In this document: in pieces, positions 1 through 8,268 of the stretch
Position numbering within the stretch: position 1 is the first letter of the stretch
Layout: the number at the start of each line of letters is the position of its first letter
Assembly (NCBI GenBank): GCA_964396165.1
Contig: CAYNEF010000005.1
Location: 29,958 to 93,957 of the forward strand
Direction of reading: 5' to 3'
Origin: CALCZU01 sp964396165
Lineage (GTDB): Bacteria > Bdellovibrionota > FAC87 > UBA2466
Length of the DNA: 64,000 bases
Position numbers and translations under genes: made by a program
The notes under the pieces: model-generated
Told to the model about the DNA's origin: nothing
What the model saw: the letters and a program-made list of their open reading frames with translations, nothing else
Databases searched by the model: none

Positions 1-303
1 TTTTAACGGTACTCCGCGCTCTTCAAACCATTTGATAGTGTCTGTCGTAAAAAAATCATAGAACGCTTTGCGAAGAAACCTTTCGCCTCGCGGGTATTTT
101 TTTGCCATCGTATCGATATCAAAACAGGCATGCGTGACATTGCACCGACCCCCACCCGAAATTTTTACCTTGGACAAATACTGCGTATTTTTTTCCAAAA
201 GAACTACATCCAAATTTGGATTCAACCTCGCCGCATTCACCGCACAAAAAAATCCCGCAGCTCCTCCGCCCACAACCACCAATTTTTTCCTAGCGACTTC
301 CAT
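1..303 (-). CDS. HI0933/YhiN-family NAD(P)/FAD-dependent oxidoreductase, N-terminal part only
   Basis: Only the first 101 codons lie in the window; the rest is beyond base 1. The translation begins MEVARKKLVVVGGGAAGFF, a dinucleotide-binding loop (GGGAAG, residues 12-17) at the very N-terminus, followed by an acidic-tipped strand VVLLEKN and then SGGGRCNVTH. That last motif is typical of the HI0933/YhiN (BaiN-like) flavoprotein family and contacts FAD. Family members are about 400 residues long; their physiological substrate is mostly unknown. The start is the ATG at 303-301; no clear Shine-Dalgarno sequence precedes it. The family call is safe, a substrate cannot be given. Confidence 0.85.
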   Translation of the reverse strand, partial: MEVARKKLVVVGGGAAGFFCAVNAARLNPNLDVVLLEKNTQYLSKVKISGGGRCNVTHACFDIDTMAKKYPRGERFLRKAFYDFFTTDTIKWFEERGVPLK

Positions 304-406
304 AAGCCGTAAGCTTGTACTTCAAATTAGCCTCTTATAACAGCACTAACTGGAGAGAGTCCTAGGCGCGGCAGTGGGAGGGGAATGCGACTTCGGGGTT
401 GGAGCA

Positions 407-506
407 NNNNNNNNNNNNNNNNNNNNNNNNNNNNNNNNNNNNNNNNNNNNNNNNNNNNNNNNNNNNNNNNNNNNNNNNNNNNNNNNNNNNNNNNNNNNNN
501 NNNNNN
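407..506. other. assembly gap (100 N)
   Basis: Exactly one hundred N, the usual placeholder for a scaffold gap of unknown true size. It sits in the space between the flavoprotein gene and the secreted protein that starts at 586. The 283 bases from 304 to 585 otherwise hold nothing I can name. Confidence 0.99.
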
Positions 507-585
507 CAGATCATGTCTGAAACTCCATATTTCAAACTACATTTACTTGATATTAATCTGCGATTTTAAGGTTCGGGGTAATACA

Positions 586-1698
586 ATGAACAAGTTACTT
601 TTAGCTCTAATCGTGGGGACTGCTTTTCTCCGCGTAAGCCATGCTCAGGAATGCTCAAAACTTTGGGAATACTCTTTTGATACTGATCCACTGCACTCAA
701 AATTCTATTTGGGCGACACATCTGCAGGTTATGCCGTTCTCAGTTTCGTCGCCGATCCCAATATCCGTTTAGTGGTAAAAGGGCAGTTCCCACACGCTCG
801 CTTTATCAGTCTAGAAACTCAAGATACAAAACTTTCCATCAACGAAGACGCCATTTTCGACTATCAAATTATTCCAGATGAAGGATCCATTAATCCATTT
901 TTGGAAGGAAATGCTTTAAACACAGCGAATAGAAACTACACCGTTATCGCCACTCAGGATGTAGTAAAAGGTTCACCCAATGCGATACGCTTACCCAGCA
1001 AAGGCAAATCACAATCTATTATGTACCGTATCTACTCTCCCAATAGCGGATATAAATTGTCGGTAGCAGACCTGCCGAAAGTTTATGCTTACGACAAAAA
1101 CACGCTGAAAGAAGTGAGCTGTCCGCGCCATGCTTCTTACCCTGAGCAATTTCATTTTCCACAATTTTTGGCAGACATCTATACAACGGTGAACCCGACA
1201 TTCGAATTCAAACTTCCTCCTGAAATGCATGCAGCGGGATTAAATAAAGCAGCTTCATATATGTACGCCGTTTCTAAATTAGCTTCCAATGAAACAATGC
1301 TACTGCGTTTCAAAACACCGACCTTTACAAACACGCGCAATGGCCAGGGCAATTTTCACAGTTCAGAAGAAGTACGCTACTGGTCTTTTTGTAATGTAAA
1401 CTTTCCGAATAACCAGACGCACAACTGCTTGCCTGATTATCTTGCTCTTCCAAAAGAAGATGGGTTCCAATACATCGCTGTAGGAAAAGGGGACGATGTG
1501 AAAAGAGAGGCAGAAAGACGTGGTTATAGCTTTTTACCCGACACGCGCAAATCCAACCAAAACGTAATGGGATTTGTGTACCGCAACATTCTTCCTAAAA
1601 AAGACTTCAAAGAAAGCCAGATGTACAAAAATCAGTACATCCCAGAAGCGCTTAAGTGCTCTAAAGCGGATTTCGTCGCAAATCGCTGCGGGTGGTAA
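586..1698 (+). CDS. secreted protein of unknown function (370 aa)
   Basis: The open frame continues upstream through the N gap, but the true start is probably the ATG at 586, which gives a signal peptide (MNKLLLALIVGTAF..VSHA, cleavage after about residue 22) and a nearby purine-rich stretch (GGTTCGGGGTAA). The mature protein has several Cys (ECSKLW, SFCNVNF, NCLPDY, CSKADF, NRCGW) that could form disulfides in the periplasm or outside the cell. A WSFCN...NCLPDYLAL segment and the Cys-rich C-terminal end may be family signatures, but I do not recognise the family. The next gene, a secreted caspase-like protein in the same direction, starts 72 bases later and has its own strong Shine-Dalgarno sequence. 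Confidence 0.75.
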   Translation: MNKLLLALIVGTAFLRVSHAQECSKLWEYSFDTDPLHSKFYLGDTSAGYAVLSFVADPNIRLVVKGQFPHARFISLETQDTKLSINEDAIFDYQIIPDEGSINPFLEGNALNTANRNYTVIATQDVVKGSPNAIRLPSKGKSQSIMYRIYSPNSGYKLSVADLPKVYAYDKNTLKEVSCPRHASYPEQFHFPQFLADIYTTVNPTFEFKLPPEMHAAGLNKAASYMYAVSKLASNETMLLRFKTPTFTNTRNGQGNFHSSEEVRYWSFCNVNFPNNQTHNCLPDYLALPKEDGFQYIAVGKGDDVKREAERRGYSFLPDTRKSNQNVMGFVYRNILPKKDFKESQMYKNQYIPEALKCSKADFVANRCGW

Positions 1699-1770
1699 TT
1701 CGATTTTCTTATTCTCGATTAGGTGAGCAGAGCAGCATGAGGGTAGAATTTTCCCTTCAAGGAGAATTCT

Positions 1771-2577
1771 ATGAAAAACTTACTACTCATTTGTGTCTTT
1801 GCGTTTAGTTTTTTCTTTCCCGTGAAAGTCGCCTATGCAGAAACGCAAATATTAAGAGTAGTAATGGCGATTGATACATACGCACAAGGTGGCGCAGGGC
1901 AAGCCTGTAAGAAAATCGGGGAAACATTAGACTACGTACTAGGAGAAGCGGCCCGCAAAAACAACGTTGGATACGATCGCGTAAATATCGAAGCACTAAA
2001 GATTAATGAAAATAATTTACACCAATTTTATGCACACCATGCAGTGACAGCAGAAGATACATTGCTTTTTTACTATTGCGGACATGGGCTGATGCACCCG
2101 CAGGATTATCATATCTTTGATGCAACTGGTGGCAGAGTACGCCGTGATTACATCCGAAAGATTTTTTCTTTCTTGCCTGCAAAACTTAAAATCATCGCCA
2201 CAGAAACTTGTAGTAGTTACAGTGTCGATTCCACTTTTAAATCCATTCAACGCGGAAGCCATGAAGTCATTTCCGATCTCTTGTTTCACTCAAAAGGAAA
2301 TGTAGACATTACGGCCGCAAGTCCCGGCCAGACTGCTTGGTACGGTGATCATAACGAGGGCGGAGTTTTTACCAACGCGCTGATGGATGTTTTCCAAAGA
2401 GACGTGGCTTCTGTTGACGCAAATAAAGACGGCAGAGCAAGTTGGGTTGAGGCTTTTCCCTTTATCAAATCGCAAGCCAATACGAATTTTCTGCAGTTGA
2501 AAGCTTCTTCGCCGGCGTGGAACCAAATTCACCTTGCTGCCTCTCAAGATCCCTACAATTGGAAGCTCGCAGAGTAG
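1771..2577 (+). CDS. secreted caspase-fold (C14-like) protein with an EF-hand calcium loop
   Basis: 268 residues; signal peptide to about residue 23 (..VKVAYA). The core looks like a caspase/metacaspase p20 domain: hydrophobic strand LRVVMAID, strand TLLFYYCGHG carrying the catalytic His (H105), and strand LKIIATETCSS carrying the Cys nucleophile (C147), followed by ITAASPGQTAW, the usual segment after the Cys. Residues 216-227 (DANKDGRASWVE) form a canonical EF-hand loop with D1, N3, D5, G6, S9 and E12 all in place. Type I/II metacaspases are calcium activated, but through another site, so this looks like a separate solution or a structural site. The start has a good Shine-Dalgarno sequence (CAAGGAG). 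The substrate is unknown; export suggests a target in the periplasm or in another cell. Confidence 0.8.
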   Translation: MKNLLLICVFAFSFFFPVKVAYAETQILRVVMAIDTYAQGGAGQACKKIGETLDYVLGEAARKNNVGYDRVNIEALKINENNLHQFYAHHAVTAEDTLLFYYCGHGLMHPQDYHIFDATGGRVRRDYIRKIFSFLPAKLKIIATETCSSYSVDSTFKSIQRGSHEVISDLLFHSKGNVDITAASPGQTAWYGDHNEGGVFTNALMDVFQRDVASVDANKDGRASWVEAFPFIKSQANTNFLQLKASSPAWNQIHLAASQDPYNWKLAE

Positions 2578-2578
2578 T

Positions 2579-2607
2579 TTGCCTGAATTTGAAATTTAGC
2601 CTATCTT
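2579..2607 (+). promoter_or_regulatory. candidate sigma-70-type promoter for lolA, possibly leaderless
   Basis: TTGCCT (2579-2584), 17-bp spacer, TATCTT (2602-2607). The ATG of lolA starts 7 bases after the -10 hexamer, where transcription itself should begin, and there is no Shine-Dalgarno sequence. One of several such cases in the window. Confidence 0.4.
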
Positions 2608-2613
2608 CCTCTC

Positions 2614-3237
2614 ATGAAGACTCTGATTTTATTTTTATTACCGCTTGTACTTTTTGCCAAACCCGCTCCCAAAGAGACCATCAATAAGTTTCAAGAATCC
2701 TGGGACAAGACAAAAAAGTATTCCGCCGCTTTTAAACAAACAGTCACATCCAAATCGATGGGCACGAAAGAAGAAAGCGAAGGCACATTAAATGTCATTA
2801 AGCCCGGCAAGCTCAGGTGGAACTCCAACACTGACATGTCTTCTCAGATCTTAAACGGAAATACGTTTACAAGCCTTCGGTTAAACCAACGCAAAAAAAC
2901 CCGGACAGTTGATATCTATAAGGATATCTCGAAGATAGTCGATATGAAGGCGCTTGGTTTTCTCGCCGGTAATGTAAAATTCGAACAAGTTTATAAAATC
3001 GAGCTTCTAAGCCAAACACCTGAAATTATTAACTTAAAACTCAGTCCGAAAGAGAAGAAAGACGAGTACTATATTGCAGAAATTGCGAAAAAAAGCTATG
3101 TACTCTCAGGACTTACTACCGAAACCCCAGATAGCACTGTGAAAATGAGTTTTTCCGGGGTGGAGATCAATCCTGTGATTGATGAAAAAATCTTCGAATA
3201 CGAAGCAAGTCCGAACGACATTGTAAACAAACAGTAG
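2614..3237 (+). CDS. lolA: LolA-like outer-membrane lipoprotein carrier protein
   Basis: 207 residues with a short signal peptide (MKTLILFLLPLVLFAK). The pattern is that of LolA: a helix with W and K residues (INKFQESWDKTKKYSAAFKQTV), then GTLNVIKPGKLRW, the conserved strand with the R-W pair that lines the lipid cavity, then a series of beta strands forming a half-barrel. LolA takes lipoproteins from LolCDE in the inner membrane and shuttles them across the periplasm to the outer membrane, so it supports a two-membrane envelope. Length matches the family (about 200). It opens a run of same-strand genes (lolA, yajQ, rimO, 5117) with short gaps. No Shine-Dalgarno sequence is visible before the ATG. 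Confidence 0.88.
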   Translation: MKTLILFLLPLVLFAKPAPKETINKFQESWDKTKKYSAAFKQTVTSKSMGTKEESEGTLNVIKPGKLRWNSNTDMSSQILNGNTFTSLRLNQRKKTRTVDIYKDISKIVDMKALGFLAGNVKFEQVYKIELLSQTPEIINLKLSPKEKKDEYYIAEIAKKSYVLSGLTTETPDSTVKMSFSGVEINPVIDEKIFEYEASPNDIVNKQ

Positions 3238-3281
3238 TGTCGTAAGTAAAACCGATTTGCATTATAAGCAGTGGAGGAAAA

Positions 3282-3770
3282 ATGCCATCATTTGATATCG
3301 TATTAAAAATGGATGTTCAGGAAGTGGACAACGCTGTCACTCAAGCGCAAAAAGAATTAGCTCAACGTTATGACTTCAAAGGTTCCAAAAGCAAAATTGA
3401 ATGGGACAAGAAGAAAGAAATCACGATTATTGGCGATGACGACTATAAATTAAAAGCCGTTCTCGACATCGTGCAAAGCAAACTTATCAAGCGCGGTATC
3501 TCCATCAAGAATTTGGAAATGGGAAAAATCGAAGCTGCTTTTGAAGGCACTTCCAAACAAAAGATCACCTTGATTCAAGGTGTGCCGGTAGAAAAGGCAA
3601 AAAACATCAACAAGCTTATCAAAGATTCAAAAATCAAAGTGCAGTCTGTATTTCAGGATGAGCAAGTTCGCGTATCCGGTAAAAACAGGGACGATCTTCA
3701 AGAGACCATGCAACTCGTTAAAAGTTCCAATTTGGAAATGGATTTCCAGTTTGTGAATTTCCGTGATTAG
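3282..3770 (+). CDS. yajQ: YajQ family (UPF0234) nucleotide-binding protein
   Basis: 162 residues, the normal family length. The N-terminus MPSFDIVLKMDVQEVDNAV and the YDFKGSKSKIEWD segment are diagnostic. The family has two ferredoxin-like/RNA-recognition-like domains (about 1-90 and 91-162) and binds nucleotides; in some Xanthomonas and Pseudomonas species a member acts as a cyclic-di-GMP effector. A strong Shine-Dalgarno sequence (GGAGG) sits 5 bases before the ATG. Its stop codon overlaps the GTG start of rimO by 8 bases, so translation of the two is probably coupled. Whether this copy binds c-di-GMP cannot be told from sequence. Confidence 0.93.
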   Translation: MPSFDIVLKMDVQEVDNAVTQAQKELAQRYDFKGSKSKIEWDKKKEITIIGDDDYKLKAVLDIVQSKLIKRGISIKNLEMGKIEAAFEGTSKQKITLIQGVPVEKAKNINKLIKDSKIKVQSVFQDEQVRVSGKNRDDLQETMQLVKSSNLEMDFQFVNFRD

Positions 3771-5112
3771 TACACAAACAAATACAAACCCGAAAAAGAT
3801 TTTCTTTCAAAGTCTTGGCTGCGTTAAAAATCTTGTAGATGCCGAAGTCATGCTCGGGATCACGCAAAAGCACGATTACAAAATCGTGACAGAGCCTTCC
3901 GATGCATCCGTGATAGTGGTGAACACCTGCAGCTTCATCAACGACTCTAAGAAAGAATCGATCAACGCCATCATCGAAATGGCGCAACACAAAGAAAAAG
4001 GTACCTGCAAGCGCTTGATCGTATCGGGCTGTTTGCCACAGAGATACAAAGCAGATTTAAAAGTTTCGTTTCCTGAAGTAGATGCTTTTGTCGGAACAGG
4101 TCAGTACAACCAGATTTTGGAATTTATCGACGGTAAAGCAGATGAAGAAGCGGGATTTAAGCACCCAAAGTATATTCATAATGAAAATACTCCGCGCATC
4201 AATACCCAGCCTTTTTATCGCGCCTATTTAAAAGTTTCTGAAGGGTGCATTAAATCTTGCGCATTCTGCATTATCCCGAAGATTCGCGGTACATTAAGAA
4301 GCCGAACAATTGAATCTTTGGTAAATGAAGCCACTAATCTTGTCGAAGCCGGCGCTGTTGAATTGAATTTAATTGCACAGGATTTAACGGATTACGGCAG
4401 AGACCTAAGAGACGGAACAAACCTGGTTGGTCTTTTAAAGGCTTTGGCTAAAGTTGAAAAACTGAAGTGGATACGACTTTTATATGTGTATCCGGAAGAA
4501 TTATCCGATGATCTTATCGAACTCATCGCGACTGAAGATAAAATTTGCAAATACATCGACACGCCGATTCAACATATCAACAACCGTATGTTGCATTTGA
4601 TGAACCGCAAAGTTACCCGCAAACAAATTGAAGAACGCTTGCTTAAATTAAAAGCACGTGTTCCGCAAATTTCTTTCAGAAGCAACGTCATTGTCGGTTA
4701 CCCTGGTGAAACAGAAGCTGAGTTCAACGAATTAAAAGAATTCGTAAGACAGTTTAATTTTGATTACCTGGGTGTGTTCGCCTACTCGCATGAAGAAAAC
4801 ACTGCTTCGTTCTTGCTTCCAGAACAACTGGATGAAGAAACAAAGCAACGCAGACGCGAAGAACTTTTGGCAGTGCAACAAGAAGCTTCCAAAGAAAATT
4901 TAAAAAAATACATCGGTAAAACAATACCTGTGCTTCTCGAAGGCCCTTCTGAAGAATCAGAACTGCTTTGGGCGGGGCGGTATGAAGGACAAGCTCCCGA
5001 TGTCGACGGTAACGTACTCATTACTGATGGCCCTGTGGGTCAGGGAAAAATCCACAATGTGCTTATCGAAGAAACAATGGAGTATGATCTTATTGGGCGC
5101 GTGGTAAACTAG
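3763..5112 (+). CDS. rimO: ribosomal protein S12 methylthiotransferase RimO
   Basis: 449 residues starting at GTG (3763). Order of domains: N-terminal UPF0004 domain with the three cluster Cys C20, C56 and C90 (QSLGCVKN, NTCSF, SGCLPQRY); radical SAM domain with C162-x3-C166-x2-C169 (GCIKSCAFC); C-terminal TRAM domain from about residue 375. The signature LGCVKNLVD and the CIIPKIRG motif point to RimO rather than MiaB. It adds a methylthio group to the beta-carbon of an Asp of S12 using two 4Fe-4S clusters. It overlaps yajQ by 8 bases and is followed after 4 bases by the 5117 gene. Confidence 0.95.
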   Translation: MISTQTNTNPKKIFFQSLGCVKNLVDAEVMLGITQKHDYKIVTEPSDASVIVVNTCSFINDSKKESINAIIEMAQHKEKGTCKRLIVSGCLPQRYKADLKVSFPEVDAFVGTGQYNQILEFIDGKADEEAGFKHPKYIHNENTPRINTQPFYRAYLKVSEGCIKSCAFCIIPKIRGTLRSRTIESLVNEATNLVEAGAVELNLIAQDLTDYGRDLRDGTNLVGLLKALAKVEKLKWIRLLYVYPEELSDDLIELIATEDKICKYIDTPIQHINNRMLHLMNRKVTRKQIEERLLKLKARVPQISFRSNVIVGYPGETEAEFNELKEFVRQFNFDYLGVFAYSHEENTASFLLPEQLDEETKQRRREELLAVQQEASKENLKKYIGKTIPVLLEGPSEESELLWAGRYEGQAPDVDGNVLITDGPVGQGKIHNVLIEETMEYDLIGRVVN

Positions 5113-5116
5113 TCCA

Positions 5117-6061
5117 ATGTTTTCTAAGTTACTGCTTCTTTGTGTCAGCATATCTACAGTCACACTTGCAAATTACGCCTGGATTCCCAAATATCAAAAC
5201 TTGCGGCTACGTTTAAGCGGCGAATACTATAAAAGTTCTGAAAACTTTACCGAAGATGGCCAACGCGCTGGCTACACCTACGGTGGCAGACCCGTACAAC
5301 TCACAGAATATGAATACGCTTTGCAGACCGAATATGGTTTTGCAAAAGACTGGTCGGCTGGGATCAAACTTCCAGTCAGAAGCACCTCGATACAAGACGA
5401 TGAAGCCGGTTACGGCAGCAGTTACTTAAGCGCATTTGGATTTGGAGATACCGCTCTTTCGTTCAAGTGGCTTATCAAATCAGGAGATACGCGTCTTGCT
5501 GTGGAATCGCTCAGCACAATTCCATTTTACTCGACCTCTATTATAAATGCTGACGACATGGCACTGGGCGACGGCGTTTTTACCACAGGATTTAAACTGC
5601 ACGGCGGGCATTTGATGAACGGGATGTTTAGTTTTGCACTCAGCCCGGGAGTCTTGTTTAAATTTCAAGGCTACACATCGCAATTTACTTTGGATGCGGC
5701 ATTTGGGGTGGCGGTAAAGCCAGTGTATTTTCGCCTGTACTCGGATTTGGGACTTTCTTTAGGTGGGGAATCTTTCACCACAGGAACTTTCACTAATCCT
5801 GCGGTAGGTTCAGGTGGCTCGTTTGCAAAACTTTCCACTTCTCCCAATCTGTGGACACTGGGGCTTTTAGGTGGCGTTTTTATTTATGAGCAATACCGAA
5901 TGGAACTGTATGCATCGCAATCGATTACAGGCAATCGCGCTCCAAATGGTTTTAAATTTGGGCTAGCGTTTGCAACTTCGTTTGATTTTTATAAAGAAGA
6001 AAAGAAGATTCAGGTAAAAGAATTGCCGTTTGATGCCGAACCTACACCCGAACATCCTTAA
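5117..6061 (+). CDS. secreted, probable outer-membrane beta-barrel protein of unknown function
   Basis: 314 residues; signal peptide MFSKLLLLCVSISTVTLA. The rest has many alternating, aromatic- and glycine-rich strands (LRLRLSGEYY, YALQTEYGFAKDWSAGIKLPV, LSAFGFGDTALSFKWLI, FKFGLAFATSFDFYK) as in transporter-type barrels or DUF3187-like proteins. The short tail after the last strand (KELPFDAEPTPEHP) is acidic and proline-rich, unlike barrels that end in a terminal Phe, so export to the outer membrane is inferred, not certain. It starts 4 bases after the rimO stop without a good Shine-Dalgarno sequence, and ends only 3 bases before the convergent 6065 gene. Confidence 0.7.
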   Translation: MFSKLLLLCVSISTVTLANYAWIPKYQNLRLRLSGEYYKSSENFTEDGQRAGYTYGGRPVQLTEYEYALQTEYGFAKDWSAGIKLPVRSTSIQDDEAGYGSSYLSAFGFGDTALSFKWLIKSGDTRLAVESLSTIPFYSTSIINADDMALGDGVFTTGFKLHGGHLMNGMFSFALSPGVLFKFQGYTSQFTLDAAFGVAVKPVYFRLYSDLGLSLGGESFTTGTFTNPAVGSGGSFAKLSTSPNLWTLGLLGGVFIYEQYRMELYASQSITGNRAPNGFKFGLAFATSFDFYKEEKKIQVKELPFDAEPTPEHP

Positions 6062-6064
6062 AAA

Positions 6065-8122
6065 TTAATCTCCAAAATCTGAAGAGGAATCCGAATAGGG
6101 AGAGCCTTGCTCGACTGTAGGCCGTCTATTGGATTCGCGACTATCTATTACACGTCTTCTTACGGAAGCTGGACGTCGAGAAGATTCGCCACGCTTGCGA
6201 TTTTTATCCAATTCCGGATCGGAGCTTGCGGAAAAAGAAATTTCATTTCTATCCTTTGATTCGCTGGAATCAACACGAAGGGTGGAAGCGAGCTGACTGC
6301 GATCGCTCTCGGGACTTCTTGGTTGCATAATCGCTGCAGCTTTTGGAGCATTTTCGTCGGAAGTAGTAAATGCAGATGGTGTAGAAGCAGCAACGTCTGT
6401 AGAAGGGGACTGCACATCAAGTAGTCTGTTTCTTAGTGCTTCACCTCTACGAGAGGTAGCTTCTTTTTTAGTTTTTGCTCTTACCAAATAATTTGGATCG
6501 AGAGGATCTCCTTCAGCTTCGATCCTCGCTAACTTATCAGCGCTGCGACGCGCGCTATAGATTAGAGGATCGCTACCCTCACTAGAGGAAGTTTGCGCAG
6601 TACTTTCTGCTGAAGAGCTAGAACCGGAGCCTGAGCTTGTGTCTTGTTTAATGGCGGCAAGTCCAGTGGGTTTGTCTGAGTTTTTGAAAAAGTTGTCATC
6701 CAGTGCGCCACCCAGTTTTGAAGCTTTATTAAAATTCTCATCTCCCGTATTAGCAGTGGTGGACTCTGGTTTGGGCGCTTCACTTTGACCTATAGGAATA
6801 GTAATTTTTTCTTTGTTTGGGTTACTCGCAGTTTCGTTTTTAGAGAAGCTGTCTTTTAATTTTGGGTGTCCGCCTGAAAGCCCGTCTTGTTTTGCAATCT
6901 TGCCACGGCCCTGCAGTCTGTATCCCGTTGCATTAGCTGGATCGCCTGCAAATTTTCTTTCGCCACCCATTTCTTCGTAGCCAGTGTCTTTGTTTTTCTG
7001 TCCCTTTGCGATAAATGTTTTAAATACTTTTTCGCCGGCTTGTATATTTAAAATCTTCGTTTTATCGCTTGGCATGTATTGATTTCTTTTTGGGTTATAC
7101 TTCCAGCGACCATCATTTGCGAAAGAGTTTGTTCGCATGGTTGAACAGCCTAAGGCCGACCAAGCGCCATCTGTTGCTCCTTCTGGGGGTGGTGGTGGTC
7201 TAGGTTTATTGGGGTCACGTGGTGGGGGATTCCCAATTCCATTCCCGTGATCGGATCCATTTGGTTTACCAAATTGAGAGTGTCCCTGTGCTTCATGTGT
7301 TACAACACCTGCTGTGCAAGCACCAGCTCGCTCAATAGAAGGCACAGCACCCTTTCCATTAAATTGCGCGAACTTCTCTTGTCCTCCGGCAAAATCATCT
7401 TGATTAAAAGCTCCTCCACCTGCTGCATGCACTTGTGCACACCCGGCTACATTCGTATCCCAAATCATTGCTGGTCTTGCATTGGGAATAGGATTAGGTT
7501 TTTGTGAATCACACATTTTTGCTGCTGTTTCTGAGTGTGGAACGCAAGTTGATACAGATGCAGAATTAGCTCCTTCGATTGCTTCTGTAATATTGCACGA
7601 AGAGGAAGCCCAATTATTAATTGTATTTGGATCATCTGGCATTCCCTGAACCCATCTTGGAAAGATGACTAGATTCACACCACATGCGGCAGAACTCTGG
7701 ATCATTTTTTTAATTTCTTGGTCCATCTTCTGTGGCGTACTTTCCGCTGTATCTACAAACAAACACATTGGATAATAAAGTGGATATGCAATGCTTCCGT
7801 CATTACCAATTTTTGCTGGTCCGCCGCCCTTTGCTCCTGAATCATCTGATGGGGAATTCGAGGGATTGCTCGCTGTTTTTTCGTTGTTTGCGTTTGCGCC
7901 GTTTCCTAAGCCGCTGCTAGAGCCGCTGGAGGAACCGGAGCTTGAGCCGGAACCTGATGTACCGCCCCCAGTCGATCCGGATTTGTTTTTTATTTCATTT
8001 GAAAGACTGACATTAAAGTCGGCCCAATTCCATTCTTTTGCAAATACTGGAAAAGGGATGAGTTGAACGAAGAATGCTACTAATACCAGCCAGCTGATTT
8101 TCTTGTTTGCTCTGTCGTTCAT
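6065..8122 (-). CDS. large secreted low-complexity protein with a HEAQGH segment, function unknown
   Basis: 685 residues; signal peptide of about 29 residues (..LIPFPVFAKE). Next comes a Ser/Gly-only linker (residues 48-75), a Cys-containing globular part (about 110-335) with YPMCLFVDTAE and VNLVIFPRWVQGMPDD, then a long Ser-, Asp-, Arg- and Lys-rich tail that is probably disordered. Residues 275-281 read THEAQGH, followed by SDHGNG. This resembles the zinc site of secreted peptidases but has one residue too many between E and the second His (HExxxH), so activity is doubtful. There is a Pro-rich stretch at about 300-315. A sigma-54-like promoter lies upstream (8162-8177), as it does for the next gene at 8269-10368, so the two may be co-regulated. 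I do not recognise the family. Confidence 0.75.
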   Translation of the reverse strand: MNDRANKKISWLVLVAFFVQLIPFPVFAKEWNWADFNVSLSNEIKNKSGSTGGGTSGSGSSSGSSSGSSSGLGNGANANNEKTASNPSNSPSDDSGAKGGGPAKIGNDGSIAYPLYYPMCLFVDTAESTPQKMDQEIKKMIQSSAACGVNLVIFPRWVQGMPDDPNTINNWASSSCNITEAIEGANSASVSTCVPHSETAAKMCDSQKPNPIPNARPAMIWDTNVAGCAQVHAAGGGAFNQDDFAGGQEKFAQFNGKGAVPSIERAGACTAGVVTHEAQGHSQFGKPNGSDHGNGIGNPPPRDPNKPRPPPPPEGATDGAWSALGCSTMRTNSFANDGRWKYNPKRNQYMPSDKTKILNIQAGEKVFKTFIAKGQKNKDTGYEEMGGERKFAGDPANATGYRLQGRGKIAKQDGLSGGHPKLKDSFSKNETASNPNKEKITIPIGQSEAPKPESTTANTGDENFNKASKLGGALDDNFFKNSDKPTGLAAIKQDTSSGSGSSSSAESTAQTSSSEGSDPLIYSARRSADKLARIEAEGDPLDPNYLVRAKTKKEATSRRGEALRNRLLDVQSPSTDVAASTPSAFTTSDENAPKAAAIMQPRSPESDRSQLASTLRVDSSESKDRNEISFSASSDPELDKNRKRGESSRRPASVRRRVIDSRESNRRPTVEQGSPYSDSSSDFGD

Positions 8123-8161
8123 AAGTGCTCAAAATTGTGTTGGTTCTTCACAATTTATAAG

Positions 8162-8177
8162 AGCAAGAGCAGGGCCA
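8162..8177 (-). promoter_or_regulatory. candidate sigma-54 (-24/-12) promoter of the 6065-8122 gene
   Basis: On the minus strand the bases read TGGCCCTGCTCTTGCT. Against the consensus TGGCACG-N4-TTGCW it matches 10 of 12 fixed positions, with exactly 10 bases between the GG and GC pairs. The -12 GC is about 41 bases before the ATG. The 10368 gene has a similar element at almost the same distance. Confidence 0.55.
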
Positions 8178-8268
8178 GAAACCCGTGCGTATTCTATAGC
8201 GAAATTTGCAGAATACTGCCTAACTTTTAGACATTTTTAAGAGGTTATACGGTTGAACCAGATTATCG

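Noticed and set aside
68..340. Plus-strand open frame of 90 codons
   Set aside because: It is the antisense shadow of the flavoprotein start, which has a clear GGGAAG nucleotide-binding motif on the minus strand.
385..585. N-terminal extension of the secreted protein through the N gap
   Set aside because: The frame through undefined bases means nothing; the ATG at 586 gives a good signal peptide.
7290..7300. HExxH zinc protease site in the 6065-8122 protein
   Set aside because: The motif is HEAQGH with one residue too many; I do not call it a peptidase.
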